Of a stretch of 55,960 nt of DNA, positions 1-12,026 are shown piece by piece (position 1 is the first letter of the stretch; every line of letters begins with the position of its first letter). Origin of the DNA: Limnobacter sp. (lineage in GTDB: Bacteria; Pseudomonadota; Gammaproteobacteria; Burkholderiales; Burkholderiaceae_E); contig JAAZBL010000295.1 in the NCBI GenBank assembly GCA_012513825.1, forward strand, positions 1 through 55,960, given 5' to 3'. The notes under the pieces are model-generated. The model saw only the letters and a program-made list of their open reading frames with translations. It did no database searches and had not been told where the DNA came from. Made by a program: the position numbers and the translations under genes.

Positions 1-362
1 CCGGCGCCGGGCTCGCCTTCCTCTGGTACAACGCGTACCCCGCGCAGGTCTTCATGGGCGACGTCGGCGCGCTGGCGCTCGGCGGCGCGCTCGGCACCGT
101 GGCGGTGATCGTCCGGCAGGAGATCGTCCTGTTCATCATGGGCGGCGTCTTCGTCGTCGAGACGCTGTCGGTGATGCTGCAGGTCGGCTACTTCAAGTAC
201 ACGAAGCGGCGCTACGGCGAGGGCCGGCGGATCTTCCGGATGGCGCCGCTGCACCACCATTTCGAGGTCGGCGGGGTCAAGGAGAGCCAGGTCGTCGTGC
301 GCTTCTGGATCGTCACGATGATGCTCGTGCTGTTCGGTTTGTCGACGCTGAAGCTGCGGTGA
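1..362 (+). CDS. mraY: Phospho-N-acetylmuramoyl-pentapeptide-transferase, C-terminal part (5' truncated by window)
   Basis: Frame open from window start; [30 protein letters not shown] and MAPLHHHFE motifs; followed by murD. Confidence 0.95.
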   Translation, partial: GAGLAFLWYNAYPAQVFMGDVGALALGGALGTVAVIVRQEIVLFIMGGVFVVETLSVMLQVGYFKYTKRRYGEGRRIFRMAPLHHHFEVGGVKESQVVVRFWIVTMMLVLFGLSTLKLR

Positions 363-369
363 GCGCGCG

Positions 370-1896
370 ATGACCGACCCGAAGCTTCAGACCGGCTCGC
401 AGATGCGCCTGTTCGATCTGGCCGGTCGGCGCGTGCTCGTGCTCGGCCTCGGCGACTCGGGGCTGTCGATGGCGCGATGGGCCGCCGCGCGCGGCGCCGT
501 GCTGCGCGTGGCCGACACGCGGGCGGCCGAAGCCGCGCAGTTGCCGCGGCTGGCGGAGCTGCGCGAAGCGGTCGGCGACGTCGAGTGCCTGGCCGGGCCC
601 TTCGACGAGCGCTGGCTCGACGGCGTCGACGTCGTCGCCTGGAGCCCGGGGCTGTCGATCGAGACCGGCCCCTCGGCAGCGTTCCACGCGGCCGCGCGCG
701 CGCGCGGGATCGCGGTGGCCGGCGAGCTCGAGCTGTTCTGGCAAGCGCTCGCCGAGCTGCGCGAAGGCGGCTACCAGCCCCGGGTCGTCGCCGTCACCGG
801 TACCAACGGCAAGACGACGACGACGGCGCTCGCAGCGCACCTGTGCGAAGCCGCCGGCCTGCGCGTGCGCAGTGCCGGCAACATCCGCCCGGCGCTGCTC
901 GATGCGCTGCGCGAGACGATCGGCGCCGGCGAGCTGCCCGAGGTCTGGGTGCTCGAACTGTCGAGCTTCCAGCTCGCGCTGTCGGACAGCTTCGCGCCCG
1001 ACGCCGCGACCGTGCTCAACGTCAGCGAGGACCATCTCGACTGGCACGCATCGATCGACAGCTACGTCGCGGCCAAGCGCCGGATCTACGCGCCGTCGAC
1101 TGTCGCCGTCGTCAATCGGGCCGACGCGGCCACGCAGGTCGACCGTGCTCCGCGCCTGAGCTTCGGTGTCGACGAACCTGCGGTGGCCGGCGATTTCGGG
1201 CTGCTGCGCGACGGCGCGCTCGTATGGCTCGCGCAGGCGGTGCCGGTCGACGACGGCTCGAGCAGCGCACGCCGGCGTCGCGAGCCGCAGCCGTTCACCG
1301 TGCGCCGGCTGATGCCGGCCGACGCGCTGCTGATCCGCGGCCGGCACAACCAGTCGAACGCGCTCGCAGCGCTGGCGCTGTGCAGCGCGATCGGCGTGCC
1401 GATGGCGCGGATGCTGCACGAGCTGCGGGCGTATGCCGGCGAGCCGCATCGCTGCCAGTTGATCGCCGTCGTCGACGACGTCGAGTACTACGACGACAGC
1501 AAGGGCACGAACGTCGGCGCGACGATCGCGGCGCTCGAAGGGCTCGGGCGCCGCTGCCGGCTGATCGCAGGCGGCGACGGCAAGGGCCAGGACTTCGCGC
1601 CGCTCGCGCCGGTCGTCGCCCGCCATGCGATCGGCGTCTGGCTGATCGGCCGCGATGCGCCGCGGCTGCGCGAGGCGCTGGCCACGACCGGCGTGCCGCT
1701 GACCGACTGCGCCGACCTGCCGTCGGCCGTGCGGGCCGCCGCCGAGGGCGCGCAGGCCGGCGAGGCCGTGCTGCTGTCGCCGGCCTGCGCGAGCCTCGAC
1801 ATGTTCTCCGACTATGCGCATCGGGCTCGCGTGTTCGCCGACGAGGTTCGTGCGCTGGCCGAAGACGGCGGCAACGTGGCGGAGGCGCCATGCTGA
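370..1896 (+). CDS. murD: UDP-N-acetylmuramoylalanine--D-glutamate ligase
   Basis: 508 aa; ATP-binding [11 protein letters not shown] motif; dcw position. Confidence 0.95.
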   Translation: MTDPKLQTGSQMRLFDLAGRRVLVLGLGDSGLSMARWAAARGAVLRVADTRAAEAAQLPRLAELREAVGDVECLAGPFDERWLDGVDVVAWSPGLSIETGPSAAFHAAARARGIAVAGELELFWQALAELREGGYQPRVVAVTGTNGKTTTTALAAHLCEAAGLRVRSAGNIRPALLDALRETIGAGELPEVWVLELSSFQLALSDSFAPDAATVLNVSEDHLDWHASIDSYVAAKRRIYAPSTVAVVNRADAATQVDRAPRLSFGVDEPAVAGDFGLLRDGALVWLAQAVPVDDGSSSARRRREPQPFTVRRLMPADALLIRGRHNQSNALAALALCSAIGVPMARMLHELRAYAGEPHRCQLIAVVDDVEYYDDSKGTNVGATIAALEGLGRRCRLIAGGDGKGQDFAPLAPVVARHAIGVWLIGRDAPRLREALATTGVPLTDCADLPSAVRAAAEGAQAGEAVLLSPACASLDMFSDYAHRARVFADEVRALAEDGGNVAEAPC

Positions 1897-3095
1897 ACTC
1901 GCTGCGCCTCGGCCGGCCGGCGGGCGCGAGCCGCACGCGCGTCGGCACCCGCGTGACCGCTGCGCAGCCCGGCGTCGACGTCGCGCTGGTCTGGGTCGTC
2001 GGAGCGCTGCTGCTGGTCGGCCTCGTGATGGTCTATTCGGCCTCGATCGCGCTGCCCGATTCGCCGCGCTTCGCCCGCTATGCGCCGACGCATTTCCTGC
2101 TGCGCCACGCGATCGCCATCGCGATCGCGCTGGTCGCGGCGCTGCTCGCGTTCTCGGTGCAGATGCGGCAGTGGCAGGCCTGGTCGAAGTGGCTGTTCTT
2201 CGTCGGGCTCGTGCTGCTGGTCGTCGTGCTGATTCCCGGCGTCGGCAAGGAAGTCTTCGGCGCGCGCCGGTGGTTGTCCTTCCATTTCATCAACCTGCAG
2301 CCATCCGAGCTGATGAAGCTGTTCGTCGTGCTCTATGCGGCCGATTACACGGTGCGCAAGCAGGACCACATGCACGTGTTCAGGAAGGGCTTCCTGCCGA
2401 TGGGCTGCGCGGTCGCGCTGGTCGGGCTGCTGCTGCTGCTCGAGCCCGACATGGGCGCCTTCGTCGTGATCGCGGCCGTCGCGATGGGCGTGCTGTTCCT
2501 CGGCGGCGTCAGCGGCAGGCTCTTCGCCGGGCTCGTCGTGATCGTGGGCAGCACCTTCGCGCTGTTGATCGCGCTGTCGCCGTGGCGGCGCGAGCGCATC
2601 TTCGCGTACCTCGATCCGTTCGACGAATCGATGGCGCTCGGCAAGGGCTACCAGCTCTCGCATTCGCTGATCGCCTTCGGCCGCGGCGAGTTCTTCGGCG
2701 TCGGCCTCGGCGGCTCGGTCGAGAAGCTGCACTACCTGCCCGAGGCGCACACCGATTTCCTGCTCGCGGTGATCGGCGAGGAACTCGGACTGATCGCCGT
2801 GCTGGCGATCATCGTCGCGTTCTTCTGGATCACGCGGCGCGCCTTCGAGATCGGCCGCCAGGCGATCAAGCTCGACCGCGTCTATGCCGGGATGGTCGCC
2901 AAGGGCATGGGGCTGTGGATCGGCGCGCAGGCCTTCATCAACATCGGCGTGAACACCGGACTGCTGCCGACCAAGGGGCTGACGCTGCCGCTGATGAGCT
3001 ACGGCGGCAGCGGCATCCTCGTGAACTGCGTCGCGATCGCGATCGTGCTGCGCGTCGATTTCGAGAACAAGAAGCTGATGCGGGGTGCGGCATGA
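1890..3095 (+). CDS. ftsW: Peptidoglycan polymerase FtsW (SEDS family)
   Basis: ATG at 1890 inside ORF 477..3095; multiple TM segments, [17 protein letters not shown] and [19 protein letters not shown] motifs. Confidence 0.95.
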   Translation: MLNSLRLGRPAGASRTRVGTRVTAAQPGVDVALVWVVGALLLVGLVMVYSASIALPDSPRFARYAPTHFLLRHAIAIAIALVAALLAFSVQMRQWQAWSKWLFFVGLVLLVVVLIPGVGKEVFGARRWLSFHFINLQPSELMKLFVVLYAADYTVRKQDHMHVFRKGFLPMGCAVALVGLLLLLEPDMGAFVVIAAVAMGVLFLGGVSGRLFAGLVVIVGSTFALLIALSPWRRERIFAYLDPFDESMALGKGYQLSHSLIAFGRGEFFGVGLGGSVEKLHYLPEAHTDFLLAVIGEELGLIAVLAIIVAFFWITRRAFEIGRQAIKLDRVYAGMVAKGMGLWIGAQAFINIGVNTGLLPTKGLTLPLMSYGGSGILVNCVAIAIVLRVDFENKKLMRGAA

Positions 3096-4210
3096 CGGCG
3101 ACGCGCACCGGCGACAAGGGCCGCATGATCCGCACGATCATGATCATGGCCGGCGGCACCGGGGGGCACGTGATGCCCGGCCTGGCGGTCGCCGCCGAGA
3201 TGCGCGCGCGCAACTGGCAGGTCGTCTGGCTCGGCAATCCGTCGGGCATGGAAGCCACGCTGGTGCCGCGCCACGGGATCGCGATGCAACCGGTCTCGAT
3301 CGGCGGTTTGCGCGGCAAGGGGCTGCTGACGAAGCTGCTGTTGCCGACGGTGCTGCTGCGCGCGTTCTGGCAGAGCCTGCGCGCGCTGAGCCGCACGAAG
3401 CCCTCGGTCGTGCTCGGCATGGGCGGCTACGTCGCGTTCCCGGGCGGCATGATGGCGGTATTGACCGGGCGTCCGCTGGTCGTGCACGAACAGAACTCGG
3501 TCGCCGGCATGACCAACCGGCTGCTGGCCAGGATCGCCGACCGCGTGCTCGAGGCCTTCCCCGGCGCGCTGCCCGGCGCGACCGCATGCGGCAATCCGGT
3601 GCGCGCCGACGTGGCCGCGCTGGCGCCGCCGGCCGAGCGCTACGCAGCCCGCAGCGGGCCCCTGCAGTTGCTCGTCGTCGGCGGCAGCCTCGGTGCGCAG
3701 GTCCTCAACGAGACGGTCCCCGCGGCGCTGGCCCGCCTGCCCGAGGCGCAGCGCCCGTCGGTCGTTCACCAGACCGGCCGCGGCCGCCGCGAAGAGGTCG
3801 AGCGCCGCTACCGCGAAGCGGGCGTCGCCGCGCAGGTCGTCGAGTTCATCGACGACATGGCGGCCGCCTATGCGCAGGCCGACCTGCTGGTCTGCCGGGC
3901 CGGTGCGATGACGGTTTCCGAGATCGCCGCGGCGGGCGTCGCCAGCGTGCTGGTGCCGTACCCGCACGCGGTCGACGATCACCAGACCGGCAACGCGATG
4001 TTCCTGTCCGGGCAGGGCGGTGCGCGGCTGATGCCGCAGTCTGCCTTCGACGCCGAGTCGCTGGCGCAGGTCCTGGCCGGGCTCGACCGCGAGCGCTGCA
4101 CGGCGATGGCCGTCGCGGCTCGCGAACTCGCCCGGCCCGACGCAACGGCGGTCGTGGCCGACGCCTGCGAGCGGGCGGCCCGGCATGCAAGGCGGTCGCG
4201 CAAGCCATGA
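3092..4210 (+). CDS. murG: UDP-GlcNAc:lipid I N-acetylglucosaminyltransferase
   Basis: ATG at 3092 overlapping the ftsW stop; [18 protein letters not shown] and [15 protein letters not shown] motifs. Confidence 0.95.
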   Translation: MTATRTGDKGRMIRTIMIMAGGTGGHVMPGLAVAAEMRARNWQVVWLGNPSGMEATLVPRHGIAMQPVSIGGLRGKGLLTKLLLPTVLLRAFWQSLRALSRTKPSVVLGMGGYVAFPGGMMAVLTGRPLVVHEQNSVAGMTNRLLARIADRVLEAFPGALPGATACGNPVRADVAALAPPAERYAARSGPLQLLVVGGSLGAQVLNETVPAALARLPEAQRPSVVHQTGRGRREEVERRYREAGVAAQVVEFIDDMAAAYAQADLLVCRAGAMTVSEIAAAGVASVLVPYPHAVDDHQTGNAMFLSGQGGARLMPQSAFDAESLAQVLAGLDRERCTAMAVAARELARPDATAVVADACERAARHARRSRKP

Positions 4211-5601
4211 AGCACAAGGTCAAGCACATCCACTTCGTCGGCATCGGCGGCTCGGGCATGAGCGGCATCGCCGAGGTCCTGCTGAACCTCGGCTACCGGA
4301 TCAGCGGCTCGGACATCGCCGACAGCACGGTCACGCGCCGGCTGGCCGCGCTCGGCGCACAGGTGGCGGTCGGGCACGCCGCGGAACACATTTTCGGCGC
4401 CGACTGCATCGTCACGTCGACCGCGGTGCGCGAGGACAACCCGGAAGTCGTGGCGGCGCGCGGCCGCGGCATTCCGGTCGTGCCGCGCGCGCTGATGCTC
4501 GCCGAGCTGATGAAGCTCAAGCAGGGGGTCGCGATCGCCGGCACGCACGGCAAGACCACGACGACGAGCCTGGTCGCTTCGGTGCTGGCCGCCGGTGGCC
4601 TCGATCCGACCTTCGTGATCGGCGGGCGGCTCGTCAGCGCCGGCGCCAGTGCGCGGCTCGGCAGCGGCGAATACATCGTCGTCGAGGCCGACGAATCCGA
4701 CGCCTCGTTCCTGAACCTGTCGCCGATGATCGCCGTGATCACGAACATCGACGTCGACCACATGGAGACCTACGGCCACGATTTCGCGCGCCTCGAACAG
4801 GCCTTCGTCGAGTTTACGCAGCGCCTGCCGTTCTACGGCGCCGCCGTGCTGTGCATCGACGACCCGAACGTGCGCCGGATCCTGCCGCAGGTGTCCAAGC
4901 CGGTGATCGGCTACGGCCTGTCCGAGGGCGCGCGTTTCCGCGCCGTGAACCTCGTCGCCGACGCCGGACGCATGCACTTCGACGTGCTGCGCGCCGACGC
5001 CGGTCCGCTGGCCGTCACGCTGAACCTGCCCGGCGAGCACAACGTGCGCAACGCGCTGGCCGCGATCGCCGTCGCCGACGAACTGGGCGTCGACGACGAC
5101 GCGATCGTCAAGGCGCTGTCGGAGTTCCACGGCGTGGGCCGGCGTTTCCAGCGCTGGGGCGAGTTGCCGGCGCGCGGAGGCGGCCGCTTCGCGCTGGTCG
5201 ACGACTACGGCCACCATCCGGTCGAGATGGCGGCGACGCTCGCCGCCGCGCGCGGCGCGTTCCCGGGCCGGCGCATCGTGCTGGCGTTCCAGCCGCACCG
5301 CTTCACGCGCACGCGCGACCTGTTCGAGGACTTCGTGCGCGTGCTGTCCGGCGCCGACCAGTTGCTGCTCGCGGAGGTCTATCCGGCCGGCGAGCAGCCG
5401 ATCGTCGCGGCCGACAGCCGATCGCTCGCGCGCGCGGTGCGCGTGGGCGGACGCGTCGAACCGGTCTTCGTCGAGGACATCGCCGAGATGCCGGAAACGA
5501 TCCTGGAACTCGCGCGCGCCGGCGACGTCGTTCTCACGATGGGAGCCGGCTCGATCGGTTCGGTTCCCGCGCTGCTCGAGGAGGCTGCCGGTGGGCGCTG
5601 A
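4207..5601 (+). CDS. murC: UDP-N-acetylmuramate--L-alanine ligase
   Basis: ATG at 4207; [27 protein letters not shown] motifs. Confidence 0.95.
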   Translation: MKHKVKHIHFVGIGGSGMSGIAEVLLNLGYRISGSDIADSTVTRRLAALGAQVAVGHAAEHIFGADCIVTSTAVREDNPEVVAARGRGIPVVPRALMLAELMKLKQGVAIAGTHGKTTTTSLVASVLAAGGLDPTFVIGGRLVSAGASARLGSGEYIVVEADESDASFLNLSPMIAVITNIDVDHMETYGHDFARLEQAFVEFTQRLPFYGAAVLCIDDPNVRRILPQVSKPVIGYGLSEGARFRAVNLVADAGRMHFDVLRADAGPLAVTLNLPGEHNVRNALAAIAVADELGVDDDAIVKALSEFHGVGRRFQRWGELPARGGGRFALVDDYGHHPVEMAATLAAARGAFPGRRIVLAFQPHRFTRTRDLFEDFVRVLSGADQLLLAEVYPAGEQPIVAADSRSLARAVRVGGRVEPVFVEDIAEMPETILELARAGDVVLTMGAGSIGSVPALLEEAAGGR

Positions 5602-6559
5602 AGCGATGAAGCCCGATCCGCGTGCGATGGGCAAGGTGGCCGTGCTGTTCGGCGGCCGCTCGGCCGAGCGCGAGGTTTCGCTGATGTCCGGCGCCGGCGT
5701 GCTCGAGGCGCTGCGCAGCCGCGGCGTCGACGCGCATGCGTTCGATCCCGCCGAGCGAGCGCTCGACGAACTGCGCCGCGAGGGCTTCGAGCGCGTGTTC
5801 ATCGCGCTGCACGGTCGCTACGGCGAGGACGGCACCGTGCAGGGTGCGCTCGAGCTGCTCGGGCTGCCGTACACCGGCAGCGGCGTCATGGCGTCGGCGA
5901 TCGCGATGGACAAGGTGTTCACGAAGCGGATCTGGCTCACGCACGGGCTGCCGACGCCGGCATTCGCGGCAGCCGCCAGTGCCGACGACGTCGCCACGGC
6001 CGCCGCCCGCTTCGGGCTGCCGATGGCGGTCAAGCCCTCGCGCGAAGGCTCGACGATCGGCTTCACGAAGCTGACCGAGGCCGACCAGGCACCGCTCGCC
6101 TGGGAGATCGCGCGCCGGCACGACGACGAGGTGCTGTGCGAGGAGTTCGTCGCCGGCCGCGAGCTGACGGTGGCGATCCTCGGCACCGGCGAGACGGCGC
6201 GCGCGCTGCCGATCGTCGAGATCGTCGCGCCCGCCGGCAACTACGACTACCAGAACAAGTATTTCCGCGACGACACGCGCTACGTCTGCCCGGCCGAGCT
6301 GCCGCCGCCGCTGGCCGACGAGATCGCCGAGCTGTCGCTGCGCGCCTTTCGCGCGCTCGGCTGCGCCGGCTGGGGTCGCGTCGACGTGATGCTGCGCACC
6401 GCCGACGATCGGCCGTTCCTGCTCGAGGTCAACACCTCGCCGGGAATGACCGGGCACTCGCTGGTGCCGATGGCCGCGCGCGCGACCGGCCTGTCCTACG
6501 AGGACCTGTGCCTGGAGATCCTGGCGTCGGCCGCCACGAAGATCGGAGGCGCGCAATGA
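5591..6559 (+). CDS. ddl: D-alanine--D-alanine ligase (alternative ATG start at 5606)
   Basis: [40 protein letters not shown] motifs. Confidence 0.94.
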   Translation: MGAEAMKPDPRAMGKVAVLFGGRSAEREVSLMSGAGVLEALRSRGVDAHAFDPAERALDELRREGFERVFIALHGRYGEDGTVQGALELLGLPYTGSGVMASAIAMDKVFTKRIWLTHGLPTPAFAAAASADDVATAAARFGLPMAVKPSREGSTIGFTKLTEADQAPLAWEIARRHDDEVLCEEFVAGRELTVAILGTGETARALPIVEIVAPAGNYDYQNKYFRDDTRYVCPAELPPPLADEIAELSLRAFRALGCAGWGRVDVMLRTADDRPFLLEVNTSPGMTGHSLVPMAARATGLSYEDLCLEILASAATKIGGAQ

Positions 6560-7329
6560 ATCCCTGGCACGACGCGCGCCTGCTGAACCTGCTTGCGAAC
6601 CTGCTGTTCGGCGCGACGCTGTTCGCCTGCATGGCGAGCGCGGTCTGGTGGGTTTCGCAGCGTCCGGCGTTCACGCTGCACAAGGTCGAGGTCGAAGCGA
6701 GCCCCGGCCACGAGCTGCGCCACGTTTCGCCGACCGTGCTGCGCGCGACGGTCGAGCGCGAGGTGCGCGGCAATTTCTTCTCGACCCGCCTCGGCGAGGT
6801 GCGCGCCGTGTTCGAGTCGGTGCCGTGGGTGCGCCGTGCCAGCGTCCAGCGGGTCTGGCCCGACGGGCTGATCGTCGAGCTCGAGGAGCATCGCGCGCTC
6901 GCGCTGTGGGGCGACGGCCGTCTCGTCAACACCTTCGGCGAGCTGTTCTCCGCGAACCTCGGCGAGGCCGAGGAAAACGGCCCGCTGCCGCAGTTCTCAG
7001 GGCCGCCGGGCACCGAGATGCACGTCGCGCGCCGCTACGACGAGCTGGGCCGCGTGCTCGCGCCGCTCGGCGCGCGACCGCAGGCGCTGGCGCTGTCCGA
7101 CCGCCACGCCTGGACGCTGAAGCTCGACGACGGCACGACGCTGCTGCTCGGTCGCGACCAGGGCATTCCGATCGACCGGCGCCTGGCGCGCTGGGTCGAA
7201 ACCTATCCGCAGGTCATGGTGCAGCTGAACCGGCGTGCCGAGCTGATCGACCTGCGCTATCCGAACGGCTTCGCGATCCGGTCGCTGGCCCTGCTCGCCG
7301 ACGAGCAGGAAGCGGAGACGGCGCGATGA
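6556..7329 (+). CDS. ftsQ: Cell division protein FtsQ
   Basis: ATG at 6556 in ORF 6136..7329; N-terminal TM, POTRA-like [44 protein letters not shown]. Confidence 0.93.
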   Translation: MNPWHDARLLNLLANLLFGATLFACMASAVWWVSQRPAFTLHKVEVEASPGHELRHVSPTVLRATVEREVRGNFFSTRLGEVRAVFESVPWVRRASVQRVWPDGLIVELEEHRALALWGDGRLVNTFGELFSANLGEAEENGPLPQFSGPPGTEMHVARRYDELGRVLAPLGARPQALALSDRHAWTLKLDDGTTLLLGRDQGIPIDRRLARWVETYPQVMVQLNRRAELIDLRYPNGFAIRSLALLADEQEAETAR

Positions 7330-7384
7330 CCATCGCAGCAACCGGCAACGAAAGACGAAGCATGAACGCAGCCAGGACCGAGGC

Positions 7385-8617
7385 ATGACCAGGGACGCGA
7401 AGGATCTCATCGTCGGACTCGACATCGGTACGTCGAAGATCGTGGCGATCGTCGCGGAGATGCGCAGCGACGGCCAGTACGAGATCGTCGGCCTCGGCCA
7501 GCACGAATCGAAGGGCCTCAAGAAGGGCGTGGTGGTCAACATCGAGAGCACGGTGGCCTCGATCCAGCACGCGCTCGAGGAGGCCGAGCTGATGGCCGAC
7601 TGCAAGATCCGCACGGTCTACACCGGGATCGCAGGCAGCCACATCCGCTCGTTCAATTCGAGCGGCATGGTCGCGATCAAGGACAAGGAGGTCACCGAGG
7701 CCGACATGGCCCGCGTGATCGAGACGGCCAAGGCCGTCAACATCCCGACCGACCAGCAGATCCTGCACGTGCTCGCGCAGGAATTCATCATCGACGGCCA
7801 GGAAGACATCCGCGAGCCGATCGGCATGAGCGGCGTGCGCCTCGAGGTCAAGGTGCACATCGTGACCGGTGCCGTGTCGGCCGCGCAGAACATCGTCAAG
7901 TGCGTGCGGCGCTGCGGGCTCGAGGTCCAGGACCTGATCCTGCAGCCGCTCGCGTCGAGCATGGCGATCCTCACGCAGGACGAGAAGGAGCTCGGCGTCG
8001 CGCTGGTCGACATCGGCGGCGGCACGACCGACATCGCGATCTTCACCGGCGGTGCGATCCGGCACACGGCCGTCATCCCGATCGCCGGCGACCAGATCAC
8101 CAACGACGTCGCGATGGCGCTGCGCACGCCGACGCCCGAAGCCGAGGAGATCAAGCTGCGCTCGGGCATCGCCAAGCAGGCGCTGGCCGACCCGAACGCG
8201 AAGATCGAAGTGCCCGGGCTCGGCGACCGCAGCCCGCGCACGCTGTCGCGCCAGGCGCTCGCGGCCGTCATCGAGCCGCGCGTCGAGGAACTGTTCTCGC
8301 TCGTCCAGCAGGTGATCCGCGAGTCGGGCTACGAGGAGCTGTTGTCGTCGGGGATCGTCATCACCGGCGGTACCAGCCTGCTGCCCGGCATGGTCGAACT
8401 GGCCGAGGACATCTTCCTGAAGCCGGTGCGCATCGGCATGCCCGACTACACCGGCGGGCTGTCCGACGTCGTCCGCTCGCCGCGCTACACGACCGCGGTC
8501 GGCCTGCTCGAGGAGGCGCGCACGCAGCGACTGCGCGGCCGCAAGGTCGCCGAGCAGTCGGGTTCGTTCAGGGAAACGCTGCGACGGATGAAGGAGTGGT
8601 TCCTTGGCAATTTCTGA
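7385..8617 (+). CDS. ftsA: Cell division protein FtsA
   Basis: LIVGLDIGTSKIVAIVAE, DIGGGTTDIAIF; 410 aa. Confidence 0.96.
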   Translation: MTRDAKDLIVGLDIGTSKIVAIVAEMRSDGQYEIVGLGQHESKGLKKGVVVNIESTVASIQHALEEAELMADCKIRTVYTGIAGSHIRSFNSSGMVAIKDKEVTEADMARVIETAKAVNIPTDQQILHVLAQEFIIDGQEDIREPIGMSGVRLEVKVHIVTGAVSAAQNIVKCVRRCGLEVQDLILQPLASSMAILTQDEKELGVALVDIGGGTTDIAIFTGGAIRHTAVIPIAGDQITNDVAMALRTPTPEAEEIKLRSGIAKQALADPNAKIEVPGLGDRSPRTLSRQALAAVIEPRVEELFSLVQQVIRESGYEELLSSGIVITGGTSLLPGMVELAEDIFLKPVRIGMPDYTGGLSDVVRSPRYTTAVGLLEEARTQRLRGRKVAEQSGSFRETLRRMKEWFLGNF

Positions 8618-8654
8618 GATCCCCGTGTTTCTGTACCGGGGCGGCGCGAAGGAG

Positions 8655-8704
8655 AGGCGGGGCCGCAAGGCCGCGCCTGCGGGGGCGTGGGCCGGATTCC
8701 GGCC
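8655..8704 (+). other. Two hairpins in the ftsA-ftsZ spacer (10-bp stem with one mismatch and GCAA loop at 8655-8678; GGCCGG-ATT-CCGGCC at 8690-8704)
   Basis: Inverted repeats read directly from sequence. Confidence 0.6.
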
Positions 8705-8742
8705 AGGCTTCTCCGATGTGCTGCCCTTCCACCCTGGAGGCC

Positions 8743-9915
8743 ATGGCAATGAGCAGCTTTGAAATGATCGAGAACGAAGTGGAGGGCGCAGTGATCAAGG
8801 TCATCGGCGTCGGAGGCGCCGGCGGCAATGCCGTCAACCATATGATCAATCGCGGTGTCCAGGGCGTGGAGTTCATCACGTTGAACACCGACCGGCAGGC
8901 GCTGCGGCGCTCGTTGGCCGAGCATACGATCCAGCTCGGCGAGCAAGGCCTCGGCGCCGGCGCCCGGCCGGAGGCCGGCCGCGCTTCGGCCGAGGCGATG
9001 CGCGACCAGATCCGCGAGGCATTGGGCGGCGCGAACATGGTGTTCCTGACCGCCGGCATGGGCAAGGGCACCGGCACCGGCGCTTCGCCGGTGGTCGCCG
9101 AGATCGCCAAGGAGCTGGGGGTGCTGACGGTCGGCGTCGTGACCAAGCCCTTCCACTTCGAAGGCCAGCGCAAGATGCAGATCGCCGACCAGGGGATCGA
9201 GCAGCTGGTCCAGCATGTCGACTCGCTGATCGTCGTGCTCAACGAGAAGCTGTTCGAGGTCATGGAAGACGACGCGAGCCTCGAAGACGCGTTCAAGCGC
9301 GCCGACGACGTGCTGCACAACGCGGTTGCCGGGATCGCCGAGATCATCAACATCCCGGGCCTGGTCAACGTCGACTTCGCCGACGTGCGCACGGTGATGG
9401 GCGAGCAGGGCAAGGCGATGATGGGAATCGGCGAGGCCAGCGGGCTCGACCGCGCGCGGATCGCCGCCGAGCAGGCGGTCGCGTCGCCGCTGCTCGACGG
9501 CGTCGACCTGCAGGGCGCGCGCGGCGTGATCGTCAACATCACGGCGAATCGCACGCTGAAGCTGAGGGAGACCAACGACGTCATCAACACGATCAAGCAT
9601 TTCTGCTCCGACGACGCGACGATCATCCATGGCACGGTCTTCGACGAGGACATGGACGACCGGCTGCGCGTGACCGTGGTCGCGACCGGCATCGGCAAGC
9701 GCGCCGCCAAGCCGGTCCTGGTGCCGCAGAGCCATCTGCGCACCGGCACGCACGACGCGGCGCCGGCGGCCCATACGATGAACTACGGCCAGCTCGACCA
9801 GCCGACCGTCTGGCGCAGCGGTCGCGCCTCTGCGGTGGCACAGGTCGCCGCGCTCGAGGAAAGCGGCGTCGAACGCTTCGACATTCCCGCCTTCCTGCGC
9901 AAGCAGGCCGACTGA
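8743..9915 (+). CDS. ftsZ: Cell division protein FtsZ
   Basis: ATG at 8743 in ORF 7900..9915; IKVIGVGGAGGNAVNHMI, GMGKGTGTGASPVVAEIAK tubulin signature; C-terminal DIPAFLRKQAD. Confidence 0.97.
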   Translation: MAMSSFEMIENEVEGAVIKVIGVGGAGGNAVNHMINRGVQGVEFITLNTDRQALRRSLAEHTIQLGEQGLGAGARPEAGRASAEAMRDQIREALGGANMVFLTAGMGKGTGTGASPVVAEIAKELGVLTVGVVTKPFHFEGQRKMQIADQGIEQLVQHVDSLIVVLNEKLFEVMEDDASLEDAFKRADDVLHNAVAGIAEIINIPGLVNVDFADVRTVMGEQGKAMMGIGEASGLDRARIAAEQAVASPLLDGVDLQGARGVIVNITANRTLKLRETNDVINTIKHFCSDDATIIHGTVFDEDMDDRLRVTVVATGIGKRAAKPVLVPQSHLRTGTHDAAPAAHTMNYGQLDQPTVWRSGRASAVAQVAALEESGVERFDIPAFLRKQAD

Positions 9916-9929
9916 GGAGGCGCCGCAGC

Positions 9930-10028
9930 GCTGTCGGCCGCGGTCGCTTCCCGCGGTCCGCGGTCCGACAGCCTGTCGGCACCGCGGCCGGCCGGTCCCG
10001 GGCCCCCGCCCCGGAACCGGCCGGCCGC
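9930..10028 (+). terminator. Candidate terminator/processing region after ftsZ: two long GC-rich stems (9930-9972; 9984-10028)
   Basis: gctgtcggccgcgg...ccgcggtccgacagc, and gcggccggccggt...accggccggccgc (13-bp perfect arms); no clear U tract. Confidence 0.45.
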
Positions 10029-10285
10029 GATGGTCGCTGCTTTCCGGGCTCCGCGCGCTTGGCCTCCAGGCGCGGAGTCCGTTCCGACGCTGTCCGTGGC
10101 AGCTGCCGTCTTCGCGGCGCCTGCCACCGGAGGCGCCTGCCTGCGTGCCCGGTCCGGGCACGCTTCGTGCTCGGCCCACAGGGTCGCCGGGCCGGCAAGC
10201 GCCGTCGGAATGCGTGGCGGCATACAATGGCGCGTTCGGCCGGGGCATCCCGGGCGCTGCGCTGACATCGACAGGGAGATGCGTG

Positions 10286-10789
10286 ATGACGATCAAACCA
10301 GGCGACAAGCTGCCTGAAGCCACGCTGTACGAATTCAACGAAGTCGAGGGCGAGGGCTGCCCCGTCGGGCCCCGCGCCCTGAAGGTTTCCGAGGAGGCGC
10401 GCGGCAAGAAGATCGTCGTCTTCGGCCTGCCGGGCGCTTTCACGCCGACCTGCTCGGCCCAGCATGTGCCGAGCTACGTGCAGCAGCACGATGCGCTGAA
10501 GGCCAAGGGGGTCGACGAGGTCTGGTGCGTGTCGGTCAACGATGCCTTCGTCATGGGCGCCTGGGGGCGCGAGCAGCAGGCCGGCGGCAAGGTCCGCATG
10601 ATCGCCGACGGCAGCGGCGAGTTCACGAAGGCGCTCGGACTCGAACTCGACCTGAGCGCCAGGGGGCTCGGCATGCGCTCGCAGCGCTACGCGATGCTGG
10701 TCGAAGACGGCGTCGTGCGCACGCTCGACGTCGAGGCGCCCGGCAAGTTCGAGGTCTCCGGCGCCGAGCAGATGCTGGCGCGCTTGTGA
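10286..10789 (+). CDS. Peroxiredoxin, Prx5/AhpC-TSA type
   Basis: ATG 10286; [21 protein letters not shown] active-site motif. Confidence 0.92.
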   Translation: MTIKPGDKLPEATLYEFNEVEGEGCPVGPRALKVSEEARGKKIVVFGLPGAFTPTCSAQHVPSYVQQHDALKAKGVDEVWCVSVNDAFVMGAWGREQQAGGKVRMIADGSGEFTKALGLELDLSARGLGMRSQRYAMLVEDGVVRTLDVEAPGKFEVSGAEQMLARL

Positions 10790-10826
10790 CCGCACCGAAA
10801 CACCCACCCGACCGGAAGGTGCGGAC

Positions 10827-11756
10827 ATGATGCGCCAGCGCACGATCCGCTCGCTGGTGCGCACGACCGGCGTCGGCCTGCATTCGGGCGAGCGCGTCGA
10901 TCTGGTGCTGCGGCCCGCGCCGGCGGACACCGGAATCGTGTTCCGCCGGGTCGACCTCGACCCGCCGGTCGAGATCCGGAGCGACGCCACGCGCGTGACC
11001 GACACGCGGATGGCGTCCACGCTCACCGCCGGCGACAGCGGCGAGGCGGCGAACGTGCGCGTGGCCACCGTCGAACACCTGATGTCGGCGCTGGCCGGCC
11101 TCGGCATCGACAATCTCTACGTCGACGTCACGGCCGCCGAGATCCCGATCCTCGACGGTTCGGCCGGCTCCTTCGTCTTCCTGATCCAGTCGGCCGGGAT
11201 CGAAGAGCAGGCGGCCGCCAAGAAATTCATCCGGGTGCTCGCGCCGGTCGAGGTGCGCGACGGCGACAAGTGGGCCCGGCTCGATCCCTACTTCGGTTTC
11301 CGCCTGAAGTTCTCGATCGACTTCGGGCACCCGGCGATCGACGCGACCGCGCAGGCCGTCGAGGTCGACTTCGCCGACACCTCCTACGTGCGCGACGTCG
11401 CCCGGGCGCGCACCTTCGGCTTCATGCAGGACGTCGAGGCGCTGCGTGCCCACGGCCTGGCCAAGGGCGGCAGCTTCGGCAACGCGATCGTCATGGACGA
11501 ATACCGTGTGCTGAACGCCGACGGCCTGCGCTCGGGCGACGAGTTCGTCAAGCACAAGATCCTCGACGCGATCGGCGACCTGTACCTGGTCGGCCACCCG
11601 CTGCTGGCCGCGTACACGGCGCACAAGTCCGGGCACGCGCTGAACAACCAGTTGCTCAGGGCGCTCCTGGCACGGCGCGATGCCTGGGAAATGGTCAGCT
11701 TCGCCGAACGGCAGCAGGCGCCGAGGTTGTTCGCGCTCGACTGGAGCCACGCTTGA
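10827..11756 (+). CDS. lpxC: UDP-3-O-acyl-N-acetylglucosamine deacetylase
   Basis: [42 protein letters not shown]. Confidence 0.95.
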   Translation: MMRQRTIRSLVRTTGVGLHSGERVDLVLRPAPADTGIVFRRVDLDPPVEIRSDATRVTDTRMASTLTAGDSGEAANVRVATVEHLMSALAGLGIDNLYVDVTAAEIPILDGSAGSFVFLIQSAGIEEQAAAKKFIRVLAPVEVRDGDKWARLDPYFGFRLKFSIDFGHPAIDATAQAVEVDFADTSYVRDVARARTFGFMQDVEALRAHGLAKGGSFGNAIVMDEYRVLNADGLRSGDEFVKHKILDAIGDLYLVGHPLLAAYTAHKSGHALNNQLLRALLARRDAWEMVSFAERQQAPRLFALDWSHA

Positions 11757-11805
11757 AAGCGCATCGGTTCGTGCACTCCGAGAGACCGGAGGCGGGCATC
11801 AGCCG

Positions 11806-11994
11806 ATGATGGCGGTGCTGCGTCTGGTGGCGCTGCTCGGCCTCGGCACGGTCGCCGGCTGCGCGCTGGCCTGGCTCTACACGCGCGAACCCCATTGGCT
11901 GCTGCGGGCGCGTCGTGCACTGCAGGTCACGATCGTCGTCGCCTTCGTGTTCTTCGCGGTCGTGATCGTCGAGCGGCTGCAGGCCGGAGGCTGA
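11806..11994 (+). CDS. Small hypothetical membrane protein
   Basis: MMAVLRLVALLGLGTVAGCALAWLYTREPHWLLRARRALQVTIVVAFVFFAVVIVERLQAGG; two TM helices. Confidence 0.7.
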   Translation: MMAVLRLVALLGLGTVAGCALAWLYTREPHWLLRARRALQVTIVVAFVFFAVVIVERLQAGG

Positions 11995-12026
11995 AGCAGC
12001 CGCAGGCCGGAGGCAGCGGCAGCCTC

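Noticed and set aside
477-1889. Upstream part of ORF 477..3095 as an N-terminal domain of FtsW
   Set aside because: Overlaps murD in another frame and is an Arg/Ala-rich shadow; FtsW starts normally at 1890. The same reasoning applies to the ORF extensions before murG, murC, ftsQ, ftsZ and argJ
4207-6559. Absence of murB between murC and ddl as an unusual loss
   Set aside because: Betaproteobacterial dcw clusters often lack murB at this position; routine
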